From contig PTEU01000002.1 in assembly GCA_004359425.1 (NCBI GenBank), positions 1,067,762 through 1,131,761 on the forward strand: a DNA stretch of 64,000 bases. The letters are read 5' to 3'. This document shows positions 9,151 to 16,626 of this stretch, one piece after another. The translations under genes and the position numbers were made by a program. Every line of letters begins with the position of its first letter. Positions within the stretch are counted from its first letter, which is position 1. Below the pieces are notes generated by a model. It ran no database searches and had not been told where the DNA came from. It saw only the letters and a program-made list of their open reading frames with translations. The DNA is from Ideonella sp. MAG2. GTDB lineage: Bacteria > Pseudomonadota > Gammaproteobacteria > Burkholderiales > Burkholderiaceae_C.

Positions 9151-9534
9151 ATGAATACCTTCGAGTTTTGGCTAGACATTCACTGTGCTGGGTCCCCAGC
9201 TTGCACGATTTTCGGTTCGCTGGAAATGCCAGTTCGACCCCATGCGGGCGAGAGAATTTCCTTCCATCAGCTGAAAGGCTCAGACCTGCAGTTCCAGCGC
9301 GTTCGCTTCGAAGCAGTGTGTTCCCGTGAGACAAGTGTCTCCGTTGAAGTGGACGAGGTATCGCACTACGGTGTTCGGAGAGACGGCAGGCTGGTGTTCA
9401 CCTCGGTCATTCGAGCTCACCCGCTGAACGTTTCTACTTTGGATGATGTCCGGGTTGTCCGGGACATTTTGACCAAGCAATGTGGTCTGGCAGTCGATCC
9501 TTATGGGATCAACGTCTTTGATGCAGAAGGCTAG
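9151..9534 (+). CDS. Hypothetical protein, 127 aa
   Basis: Unknown family. The ATG at 9151 (MNTFEFWLDIHCAG) was chosen over a GTG three codons upstream; neither has a strong ribosome site. The protein is small and soluble with alternating beta-type hydrophobicity and no signal or membrane segment. It follows the unknown 152-residue gene in the same direction and, like it, has reduced GC and less biased codon use than the spoVR gene upstream. It converges on the GNAT gene, with stops 12 bp apart. A function cannot be assigned. Confidence 0.5.
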   Translation: MNTFEFWLDIHCAGSPACTIFGSLEMPVRPHAGERISFHQLKGSDLQFQRVRFEAVCSRETSVSVEVDEVSHYGVRRDGRLVFTSVIRAHPLNVSTLDDVRVVRDILTKQCGLAVDPYGINVFDAEG

Positions 9535-9546
9535 TCACGATGTGAC

Positions 9547-10065
9547 TCACCACCGCAGCGCCATCAACACCTCCTCCTGCAACACCCCATCCACCAGCAT
9601 GGCTCCAGGCTCTCGGCCAAAGGCCACAAAGCCTAGGCTCTCATAGAGCCGCAGCGCGGCGGTGTTGTGGGCGTTGACGCAGAGGTTGAGCTGCAGCAGG
9701 CCGGGCACCTCGCGGGCGTTGGCGATGGCCGCCTGCAGCAGTGCGCGGGCCAGGCCACGGCGGCGGGCTGCGGGGGTGACCACCATGCCCCAGATGATGC
9801 CTTTGTGCCGCAGCTTACGCATGCCCTCACGGCCCAGACCGACCACGCCCAGCAGTGCCCCTGCTGCATCAAACGCCCCGAAAACGGCGCTGTCGGGTGA
9901 CGGGGCCAAGCGCTGGGCGACGGTGTCCAGCGCCTCGTCGCATTCCTCTTCAAAGCTGGATCCAAAGGCTGTTGGTTCGCGCTGCAAGCCGGCCAGGCGC
10001 AGGGCTTGGAAGGCGGCGGCGTCGGCCGGCGTCAGGCGACGGATGTGGACGGGAGCCTCAGTCAA
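9547..10065 (-). CDS. GNAT family N-acetyltransferase
   Basis: A 172-residue GNAT protein. The acetyl-CoA binding motif A is visible as VVTPAARRRGLARALLQAA near residue 95, followed by NLCVNAHNTAALRLYESLGF, the usual beta5/alpha4 signature. No ATG begins the conserved part; the TTG at 10065 lies six bases after GAGGAGG, which decides the start and gives LTEAPVHIRRLTPADAAAF. The gene overlaps the 3' end of the upstream chimeric ORF by 8 bp, so it was probably coupled to the isochorismatase-type gene whose tail remains there. The acceptor substrate is unknown. Confidence 0.85.
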   Translation of the reverse strand: MTEAPVHIRRLTPADAAAFQALRLAGLQREPTAFGSSFEEECDEALDTVAQRLAPSPDSAVFGAFDAAGALLGVVGLGREGMRKLRHKGIIWGMVVTPAARRRGLARALLQAAIANAREVPGLLQLNLCVNAHNTAALRLYESLGFVAFGREPGAMLVDGVLQEEVLMALRW

Positions 10066-10594
10066 AGCGTACCTCCTCAGCCCGCACACAGCGCGTGCGT
10101 GGCCCAAAGCTGCTGATCTGGGGCAGCAGGCGGTTGTGGTGGGCAATGATTTGCGGGGCGCTCAACTCGGCGCTGTCCATCGTCGAGTGGCCGTCGGCCA
10201 CCAAAGTGACGGGGAAGCCTAGGAGCGTGGGCGGCAGAAATCCAGGCCCGCGTTGAGACGGATTGGGGGAGTAGTCTAGGCGCAGCGCGCCGCTCGCATG
10301 GCATGTGCGAGCAAGCGTTGCAACGACGAATGGGCCCCCAATCCGTCCCAACCCGAAGGGCCGTAGCGATTTGCGGCGCCTGGCGGCGTTGCGAGCTCGT
10401 TGCAGGGGCCAGCCATGCGCCTCGCGCGCGCCTTGCCATGCACCGCAACTCCCCACGGCGCGGGCCTGGATTTCTGCCGCCCACGCTCCTAGGTGCCCTT
10501 CGGTGTTGCGCAGCATCAGCTTGTGCATCTCAGCCGCGCACAAGGGGCAGGAGGCGTCGTAGAACAATGTCAGAGGATAGATGGCTGGGTTCAT
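10058..10594 (-). pseudogene. Chimeric ORF: DCC/DUF393 N-terminus, miniature element, isochorismatase-like C-terminus
   Basis: An open frame of 178 codons made from three unrelated parts. Residues 1-34 are the start of a DCC-type thiol-disulfide oxidoreductase (DUF393) with the CxxC motif FYDASCPLC. The middle, about 90 residues, is translation of the inverted-repeat element at 10219-10492. The last 52 residues (GFPVTLVADGHSTMDSAEL, then SAPQIIAHHN) are the C-terminal end of a cysteine hydrolase of the isochorismatase family. The likeliest origin is recombination, or an assembly jump, between two element copies that removed the rest of both genes. It is unlikely to yield either enzyme. It lies behind the GbsR-type regulator gene, with an operator-like palindrome just upstream. 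Confidence 0.8.
10219..10492. mobile_element. Miniature inverted-repeat element (266 bp) with CTAG flanks
   Basis: Perfect terminal inverted repeats of about 30 bp: GAGCGTGGGCGGCAGAAATC onward from 10223, mirrored at the end at 10488. CTAG flanks both sides (10219-10222 and 10489-10492). Inside, GACGGATTGGGGG (10257-10269) and CCCCCAATCCGTC (10335-10347) form a second perfect inverted repeat. There is no transposase gene. Body plus one CTAG is 270 bp, a multiple of three. The two sides belong to different genes, so the element marks a recombination or assembly joint. Confidence 0.8.
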
Positions 10595-10610
10595 GATTTC
10601 TCCGTTTGAA

Positions 10611-10630
10611 ATTTCAGTAGAAACAGAAAT
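10611..10630. promoter_or_regulatory. Operator-like palindrome, likely GbsR-family site
   Basis: ATTTCAGTAGAAACAGAAAT matches the perfect palindrome upstream of the regulator (11199-11218) at 16 of 20 positions. It lies between the stop of the GbsR-type gene and the start of the DCC-type ORF, where it could control the downstream gene. Assignment to this regulator is inference from the shared sequence. Confidence 0.6.
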
Positions 10631-10649
10631 CAACACTCAAAAAAAGGGG

Positions 10650-11174
10650 CTACTCCCCTCGCACAAACTTCTGGACGTTGGCGCCCATGCGCAGGACTTT
10701 CTCCAGCGTGCCGGGTGAGAGGCGCAGCATCTCGTCAGACCAAGCGCCCAAGGTTTCCATGAAGCGCAGGGTTTCTCGGACCCTGTCTTGGGTGTCTGCA
10801 CGTTCAGCCTCAAAGCCGGGCTGGGCGACCAGGTCCTTCAGCACGCGCACCGTGGGGTCAAACTCACGCTCTTTACGCTCTCGCACGATGGTGCGGAACA
10901 ACTCCCACACGTCCAGCGAGGTTTCAAAATAATCGCGTCGGTCGCCCAGCACTTGGGTGGCGCGGATCAAGTTCCAGCTTTGCAGCTCTTTGAGGCTGGT
11001 GCTGACATTGGAGCGGGCAATGGACAGCGTGTCTGCTATCTCTTCGGCATGCAAGGGCTTGCCATGAAAGTAGAGCAGGGCATGCACTTGGGCCACGCTG
11101 CGGTTGACGCCCCAAGCCGTGCCCATCTCACCCCAGTGGACGATGAAGCGGCGGGCGGTGTCGGTGAGTTCCAT
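10650..11174 (-). CDS. GbsR/MarR family transcriptional regulator
   Basis: A 174-residue cytosolic winged-helix regulator of the GbsR type (COG1510). The N-terminal half has the family motif RRFIVHWGEMGTAWGVNRSV, then AQVHALLYFHGKPLHAEEIAD and the recognition part LSIARSNVSTSLKELQSW. A C-terminal helical region (LKDLVAQPGFEAERADT) may mediate dimerisation or ligand sensing. The ATG at 11174 is used. The gene is divergent from the acyl-CoA-synthetase-like ligase. A near-perfect 20-bp palindrome lies between the two starts and a second copy precedes the next gene on its own strand, suggesting autoregulation and control of its neighbours. The ligand is unknown. Confidence 0.88.
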   Translation of the reverse strand: MELTDTARRFIVHWGEMGTAWGVNRSVAQVHALLYFHGKPLHAEEIADTLSIARSNVSTSLKELQSWNLIRATQVLGDRRDYFETSLDVWELFRTIVRERKEREFDPTVRVLKDLVAQPGFEAERADTQDRVRETLRFMETLGAWSDEMLRLSPGTLEKVLRMGANVQKFVRGE

Positions 11175-11198
11175 GTCGTCATGATGCTGATATCCGAT

Positions 11199-11218
11199 AT
11201 TTCTGTCAAGACAGAAAT
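11199..11218. promoter_or_regulatory. Palindromic operator, ATTTCTGTC-AA-GACAGAAAT
   Basis: Nine-base arms are perfectly complementary around a two-base centre, 25 bp upstream of the GbsR-type regulator start and 95 bp upstream of the divergent ligase start. Position and symmetry fit autoregulation by the dimeric winged-helix protein encoded next to it. Confidence 0.75.
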
Positions 11219-11312
11219 TGCGCTTTGTTCGTCATCGGAAGGCGGGCGTCGAAGCAAGCTCAGCACTTCCGCGAGGTGAAGAGCTTGCGGCCAGCGCCTA
11301 TGCTTCTGCTCC

Positions 11313-12884
11313 ATGAACCTTGCTCACGATGTGGCCCGCTGGGCCTTGTCCCACCCCGAGCGCCCAGCGCTTTTTGAAGGCGCTCGCCCCACCGCCACCT
11401 ACGCCCAGTGGGCGGCCAGAGCGGCTGCTTTGGCTCAACACTTGTTGGGCGCGGGCCTGTACCCCGGCGACCGCGTGGTGCTTTTCATGCGCAACCATCC
11501 GCGTTACCTGGAGATTTTGTTCGGCGTGTGGTGGATGGGCGGCGTGGTGGTGCCGGTCAACGCCAAACTGCACCCCAAAGAGTTGCAGTGGATCGCCCAC
11601 AACGCCGGTGCGCGCTGGGCCTTTGTGAGCCGAGATGCGCTGCCCGAAGGCGCCCCAGCGCTGGCGGGCTTGGAGCGCGTGGTCGACGTCGACAGCCCGG
11701 AGATGGCGAGCCTGCTGGCCGCAGAGCCTCAAGCCAGCCTGCCAGTGGCTGCCCGCGCCCCCGACGACACCGCTTGGCTGTTCTACACCAGCGGCACCAC
11801 GGGCCGGCCCAAGGGCGTGATGATCACCCACCGCAACTTGCGCACCATGGCGCTGGGCTACTTTGTGGACGTGGACACGGTGGGGGCCAGCGACGCCATC
11901 GTTTACGCCGCCCCCATGTCCCATGGTGCCGGGCTCTATGCTTTGCCGCATGTGCTGGCGGGCGCCCGCCATGTGGTGCCGCCCTCGGGTGGCTTTGACG
12001 CGGCAGAGCTGTTTGAACTGGGCCGGCAGGTGGGGCCGCTCTCCTTGTTTGCCGCTCCCACCATCGTCAAGCGCTTGGTGGACCATGCCGAAGCCCAAGG
12101 CCTGGGGCCGGCTGATGCGGCGCGCAGCTTCAAAACCATCGTCTACGGCGGTGCGCCTATGTATGCGGCCGACATCCAACGCGCACTGAAGGTCATGGGG
12201 CCGCGCTTTGTGCAAATCTACGGCCAGGGCGAAAGCCCGATGGTGGGCACGGCCCTCAGCCGTGCCGATCTGGCCGATCAGGGCCATCCGCAGTACTTGG
12301 CGCGCCTGGCGTCTGTGGGTAGGCCGCAGTCCTCGGTGCGCATTCGGGTGGCCGATGAGGCGGGGCAGGATGTGCCCACGGGCGAGGTGGGCGAGGTGCT
12401 GATCGCGGGTGACAGCGTGATGGCCGCTTACTGGCAGGCCCCAGAAGCCACCGCCGCAGCCTTGCGCGAGGGCTGGCTGTGGACGGGTGATATGGGTTGC
12501 CTAGACGCCTCGGGCTACCTGACGCTGAAAGACCGCAGCAAAGACCTGATCATCAGCGGCGGCTCCAACATCTACCCGCGCGAGGTGGAGGAAGTGCTGC
12601 TGCTACACCCCGACGTGGCTGAGGTGGCGGTGGTTGGCGCGCCGGACCCCGAATGGGGCGAATCGGTGGTCGCCTTTGTGGTGGCACGCGGGGCTCTCGC
12701 CCTAGAGGCCACCGCCTTGGACGCCCATGTCGTAGCCCATCTGGCCCGTTTCAAGCGTCCCAAGCGCTATGTGCAAGTTGAGGGCTTGCCCAAGAACAAC
12801 TACGGCAAGGTGCTGAAGACCGCGCTGCGGGAGAGGTTGCAGGCCAACGCCTCTGGCACGGATTTGGGACAATCGCCCCCATGA
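11313..12884 (+). CDS. Class I adenylate-forming enzyme (acyl-CoA synthetase/ligase family)
   Basis: A 523-residue ANL-superfamily enzyme that activates a carboxylic acid as acyl-AMP and normally transfers it to CoA. Motifs are in the expected order: the P-loop-like A3 motif FYTSGTTGRPKGVMITH near residue 155, the A5 region IYGQGESPMVG near 305, WLWTGDMGCL near 390, the hinge LKDRSKDLIISGGSNIYP near 408, and the catalytic Lys motif KNNYGKVLK near 495. This resembles long-chain or aromatic acid CoA ligases; the substrate cannot be told from sequence. The ATG at 11313 gives MNLAHDVARWALSHPERPAL. Its stop overlaps the trhP start by 4 bp. Confidence 0.9.
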   Translation: MNLAHDVARWALSHPERPALFEGARPTATYAQWAARAAALAQHLLGAGLYPGDRVVLFMRNHPRYLEILFGVWWMGGVVVPVNAKLHPKELQWIAHNAGARWAFVSRDALPEGAPALAGLERVVDVDSPEMASLLAAEPQASLPVAARAPDDTAWLFYTSGTTGRPKGVMITHRNLRTMALGYFVDVDTVGASDAIVYAAPMSHGAGLYALPHVLAGARHVVPPSGGFDAAELFELGRQVGPLSLFAAPTIVKRLVDHAEAQGLGPADAARSFKTIVYGGAPMYAADIQRALKVMGPRFVQIYGQGESPMVGTALSRADLADQGHPQYLARLASVGRPQSSVRIRVADEAGQDVPTGEVGEVLIAGDSVMAAYWQAPEATAAALREGWLWTGDMGCLDASGYLTLKDRSKDLIISGGSNIYPREVEEVLLLHPDVAEVAVVGAPDPEWGESVVAFVVARGALALEATALDAHVVAHLARFKRPKRYVQVEGLPKNNYGKVLKTALRERLQANASGTDLGQSPP

Positions 12885-14245
12885 AATCCCCAGAACTGCT
12901 GCTGCCCGCCGGCTCACTCGCCAAGATGCGGGCCGCCTATGACTTTGGCGCCGACGCCGTTTACGCGGGCCAACCCCGCTATTCGCTGCGCGCCCGGAAT
13001 AACGAATTCCGCTTGGAGCAAATCGGCCAGGGCATTGCTGAAGCCCATGCCCGGGGCAAGAAGTTCTTTGTCACCAGCAACCTGATTGCCCACAACGACA
13101 AGGTGCGCACCTACCTGCGCGACATCGAGCCAGTGATCGCGCTCAAGCCCGATGCGCTGATCATGGCCGACCCTGGCCTCATCATGCAGGTGCGTGAAAA
13201 GTGGCCCGAGGTCGACATTCACCTCTCTGTGCAGGCCAACACCACCAACTGGGCCACGGTCAAGTTCTGGCAGAAGCTGGGCGTGCGCCGCATCATCCTC
13301 TCGCGCGAGCTGAGCCTGGATGAGATCGACGGCATTCGCAACGAGTGCCCCGACATGGAGCTGGAGGTTTTTGTGCACGGCGCCCTGTGCATCGCCTACT
13401 CGGGCCGCTGCTTGCTGAGCGGCTATTTCAACCGCCGCGACCCCAACCAAGGCACCTGCACCAACGCCTGCCGCTGGGAATATGGCACCCAGGCCGCCAC
13501 AGAAAACTCCGCCAGCGGCGAAGCCATTCCTGTGGCCAAGCTGGACAGCGACTTCAACTTCGGCGAAGCCGCGGCCGAGGCCGAAAGCAATTTCTCCACC
13601 TGTGGCAGCGGTGAGCGCCACCCGGCGGCCGACCGCATCTACCTGCTGGAAGAAAAGGGCCGCCCAGGCGAGCTCATGCCCATCATGGAAGATGAGCACG
13701 GCACCTACATCATGAACAGCAAAGACCTGCGCGCGGTGGAGCATGTCGAGCGCTTGGCCAAGATCGGGGTCGATTCCCTGAAGATCGAAGGCCGCACCAA
13801 GAGCCTGTACTACGTGGCCCGCACTGCCCAGGTCTATCGCCGGGCCATTGATGACGCCGTGGCTGGTCGCCCCTTCAACCCCGAGTTGTTGATGGAGCTG
13901 GAAGGCCTGGCCAACCGCGGCTACACCGGCGGCTTGCTGGAGCGCCGACCCGCCAACGACTACCAGAACTACATCAGCGGCCACTCCGAGCTGCACCGCA
14001 GCCACTTTGTGGGCGAGGTGCGCAGCGTGCGCGAAGACGGCTGGGTCGAAGTCGAGACCAAGAACAAGTTCTCGGTCGGCGACCGCATCGAAGTCATCCA
14101 CCCCAGCGGCAACCGCGTGGTGGAGCTGAACGAAATGCGTAACCTGGACAATGAGCCGGTGCAGGTCGCACAGGGCAGCCCCGTGCGGGTCTGGGTGCCG
14201 CTGGGGGTGCCGTCGGAAGGGGCGCTGCTTGCGCGTTTGTTGTAA
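12881..14245 (+). CDS. trhP: Peptidase U32-family tRNA hydroxylation protein TrhP (YegQ)
   Basis: A 454-residue protein colinear with E. coli YegQ/TrhP (453 residues), which with prephenate hydroxylates U34 of some tRNAs to make 5-hydroxyuridine. The N-terminus ELLLPAGSLAKMRAAYDFGA is diagnostic. The U32 signature region ELEVFVHGALCIAYSGRCLL and the Cys-rich stretch GTCTNACRWEY lie near residues 165-205; these cysteines probably bind an iron-sulfur cluster. A C-terminal barrel follows (VEVETKNKFSVGDRIEVIHP). The start ATG overlaps the ligase stop (ATGA). Residues around 208-250 form a family-variable insertion. The assignment is firm at family level. Confidence 0.93.
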   Translation: MKSPELLLPAGSLAKMRAAYDFGADAVYAGQPRYSLRARNNEFRLEQIGQGIAEAHARGKKFFVTSNLIAHNDKVRTYLRDIEPVIALKPDALIMADPGLIMQVREKWPEVDIHLSVQANTTNWATVKFWQKLGVRRIILSRELSLDEIDGIRNECPDMELEVFVHGALCIAYSGRCLLSGYFNRRDPNQGTCTNACRWEYGTQAATENSASGEAIPVAKLDSDFNFGEAAAEAESNFSTCGSGERHPAADRIYLLEEKGRPGELMPIMEDEHGTYIMNSKDLRAVEHVERLAKIGVDSLKIEGRTKSLYYVARTAQVYRRAIDDAVAGRPFNPELLMELEGLANRGYTGGLLERRPANDYQNYISGHSELHRSHFVGEVRSVREDGWVEVETKNKFSVGDRIEVIHPSGNRVVELNEMRNLDNEPVQVAQGSPVRVWVPLGVPSEGALLARLL

Positions 14246-14421
14246 GTGCTCGTGGGCTGCAGCGCTGAAATTCGAAGTAATTTTGTTCGCAGTATGAGCT
14301 ACCTGGCTGCGTTGTAAACGCTCGCGATGCCGTTGGGCATCGCTGTGCTTTGCGCCTTACCATGCAGCTCACCTCGGAAGCTCTTCCACTCCCATTTCAA
14401 GTTGACCTGCGAAACACCACG

Positions 14422-15309
14422 ATGAAGCTCTCTGTCTCGATAAAGCCAGATGCTGACGGGTTCACCGGACGCGAGTGTCCGACCTGTGAGCGCTACTTCA
14501 AAATCAAGACTGGAACCGGCGTTCCTGGACTAACGACTTGCCATTGCCCGTACTGCAATCACATCGGCCCGCACACCGAGTTCTGGACGAAGCAGCAGAT
14601 CAACTACGCCCGCTCAGTGGCCATCAACAAGGTTTCGAGTCAGCTGCTCTCGCAGCTGAAGAAGATGGAGAGGCGTCCGGACCCGCGAGCACCGTTTTCT
14701 ATCGGAATCAGGGTCAAAGGCAACCCCACGCCAATAGCCTACTACTCCGAGCACCAACTCGAGGAGCGAGTCACCTGCAATGCGTGCACGTTGGAGTACA
14801 CAATCTACGGTGCCTTCGGCTATTGCCCGGACTGTGGGGTTCACAACTCCGCTCAGATCGCCGGAGCCAATTTCGACTTGGTGCTGAAAACATTGGATCT
14901 CGCCAAGACCGCTGCTGCCGAGATACAAACGAAGCTAGTTGAGAACGCGCTTGAAGATGCGGTTTCTTGCTTCGATGGCTTCGGCCGAGAACATTGCGCA
15001 AATCAACCCTACAAAATCTCTTTTCAAAACATTGACGCCGCGAGAGACAAGATTCAGCGAGAGCATCATTTTGACCTCTCCGCAGTATTGACAGCTCCCG
15101 ACTGGAAGTTCGTCTCTGACCAGTTTCAGAAACGGCACCTGTTAGCTCACAAGCTCGGCATCATTGACTCAGAGTTTGTGGCGAAAACTGGCTGCCCACC
15201 AAGCCTTCAAGGTCGCAAAGTAACGATATCGGAGTCTGATGTCCGAGCACTCATCACGCACCTGAGGGCTATGGCAAATGCCCTTCACACCAGCGTCGCG
15301 CGGGTCTAA
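14422..15309 (+). CDS. Unknown protein with two zinc ribbons and a HEPN-like RHLLAH motif
   Basis: I do not recognise the family. From ATG 14422 the protein has 295 residues. Two zinc-ribbon-like modules are visible: C19-P-T-C22 with C42-P-Y-C45, and C119-N-A-C122 with C135-P-D-C138. The C-terminal third is helical and contains RHLLAHKLGIIDSEFV at 238-253. This fits the R-x4-H signature and the following hydrophobic/Gly turn of HEPN-fold ribonucleases found in toxin and defence systems. The gene has lower GC and less biased codons than trhP and stands alone, with a strong stem-loop after its stop, which suggests acquisition. An in-frame ATG at 14362 is an alternative start. An RNA-targeting defence or stress role is a hypothesis. 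Confidence 0.7.
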   Translation: MKLSVSIKPDADGFTGRECPTCERYFKIKTGTGVPGLTTCHCPYCNHIGPHTEFWTKQQINYARSVAINKVSSQLLSQLKKMERRPDPRAPFSIGIRVKGNPTPIAYYSEHQLEERVTCNACTLEYTIYGAFGYCPDCGVHNSAQIAGANFDLVLKTLDLAKTAAAEIQTKLVENALEDAVSCFDGFGREHCANQPYKISFQNIDAARDKIQREHHFDLSAVLTAPDWKFVSDQFQKRHLLAHKLGIIDSEFVAKTGCPPSLQGRKVTISESDVRALITHLRAMANALHTSVARV

Positions 15310-15343
15310 CCCTTCTGCGTGACAGGGCTGTCGCAGAAGGGTT
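15308..15343 (+). terminator. Stem-loop directly after the zinc-ribbon/HEPN-like gene
   Basis: AACCCTTCTGCG (15308-15319) pairs perfectly with CGCAGAAGGGTT (15332-15343) around a 12-base loop, starting within the TAA stop codon. There is no long U tract after it, so it is either a weak intrinsic terminator or an mRNA-stabilising hairpin. Confidence 0.6.
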
Positions 15344-15495
15344 ATCGAGTTGACCAGGCATCGGCTCTGAACCAAATGGGGACGTTGGCGCTTTGTGGAT
15401 GGGCTGGGAGAGACAGACTGCATTTCTACAGATGGGCTGGATGACAGGCTCGAATCTGTCGCCGCCTGGCCCGCTGTGGCTTGGCCTTCTAAGGC

Positions 15496-16626
15496 TCACC
15501 CCAACCGCATGCGCCCGGCATAGCCGGTCATCTCCAGATAACCCAAACCTAAGCGTTCGCCGCTGGGCTTGCTCAAGCTGGCTACGCCCTCCCAGTAGCG
15601 CATGCCCGTGCTCATGCGGGCGTCCACCTCTTGGGCGTCGAGCAGGGCACTCAGTTTGAACTCGCCCGCAGGGCATTGGATCAACCAGGCCACCGGGTAC
15701 TCGGCACTGCTGCCGGCGCTGCGCCAGTGGCGCAGGGGCTGTAGGCGCACCTCGCTGGGCGCAAAGTTGCGCTGCACACCTTGGCTGCTGCGCCAACTGC
15801 CACCGCTCCACAAGGTCGAGCCATCGGCCCGCCGCAGGCGAAACACCGTCAGGGCGCTGCCATCCAAGAGGTTGATGCCGGCCCAGTCCCAGCCCACCGC
15901 TTGCTCTTGCGGGGCGCTGGGGTCGCCCAGCAATTGGTCGCTCCATTCTTGATCCAGCCACGACAGGCCTAGTAGATCCTGCGTCTGCCCGCCCAGGCGC
16001 AGGCTGGCTTGGGTGCGCATCTGCACTTGGCTGTAATAGTGGCTGAACTGGTCCGCGCCTGGCCCCTTTTTGGAGAGCCCGTCCACGCCCTGCAGCAAGA
16101 CGGGTTGCGGGCACTGCAGCGTCAGCTCCAAGGCAAAGCGCTGCCCGTGGCTCTGGCCTTGAAACCGCGCCACGTAACGGCTTGGGCCTGCCGCCGCGTC
16201 ACCCTCGCTGGTCTCGCGGCGCAGCAGCCAGTCGCGCATCTGCACATGGCAGTCGCCTTCTCGGGCCTCAGCCACGCGGGGATAGGCCCGCGCCAAGCGT
16301 TGGTCATGCAGCAGTTGGCCTTGGCGCAGGTCGCTCAAAGCGGCATGGCCGATCAAGACTTGGCGTGCAGCCAAGGCGCTGGGATGGCCGGCAGGCGCCG
16401 GGCCCTGGACCCGGAAGAAGGTCAGCTGATAACCGAACGCAGGGGAGGCAGCCGGGTTAGTCGCGTCCGCCAAGGCGTGCAGCACGCCCGTCAAGTACCA
16501 CCATTCCAAACGGGTGTGAGGGTGGGCGCCAAAGTCACGGGGGAACTGCAGGCGCGGTGCGTTGCTGGCCCAGCCTGGGGTGCCAGGCAGGGCGGCCAAG
16601 GCCAAAAAGCTGCGACGGGGAATCAC
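15496..16626 (-). CDS. Secreted AttH/CrtC-like (carotenoid 1,2-hydratase domain) protein
   Basis: A 376-residue protein of the AttH/CrtC lipocalin-like family. The GTG at 16626 overlaps the permease stop by 4 bp and gives MIPRRSFLALAALPGTPGWA, a twin-arginine-like or Sec signal peptide. Family motifs are LEWWYLTGVL near residue 45, FGYQLTFFRVQ near 68, HYYSQVQMRTQASL near 200 and GLSWLDQEWSDQLL near 225 (the conserved W-DhEW). Proteins of this family are commonly encoded next to FtsX-type ABC exporters, as here. Despite the hydratase name the reaction is unknown in non-carotenogenic bacteria. It is the last gene of a three-gene minus-strand operon. Confidence 0.88.
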   Translation of the reverse strand: MIPRRSFLALAALPGTPGWASNAPRLQFPRDFGAHPHTRLEWWYLTGVLHALADATNPAASPAFGYQLTFFRVQGPAPAGHPSALAARQVLIGHAALSDLRQGQLLHDQRLARAYPRVAEAREGDCHVQMRDWLLRRETSEGDAAAGPSRYVARFQGQSHGQRFALELTLQCPQPVLLQGVDGLSKKGPGADQFSHYYSQVQMRTQASLRLGGQTQDLLGLSWLDQEWSDQLLGDPSAPQEQAVGWDWAGINLLDGSALTVFRLRRADGSTLWSGGSWRSSQGVQRNFAPSEVRLQPLRHWRSAGSSAEYPVAWLIQCPAGEFKLSALLDAQEVDARMSTGMRYWEGVASLSKPSGERLGLGYLEMTGYAGRMRLG

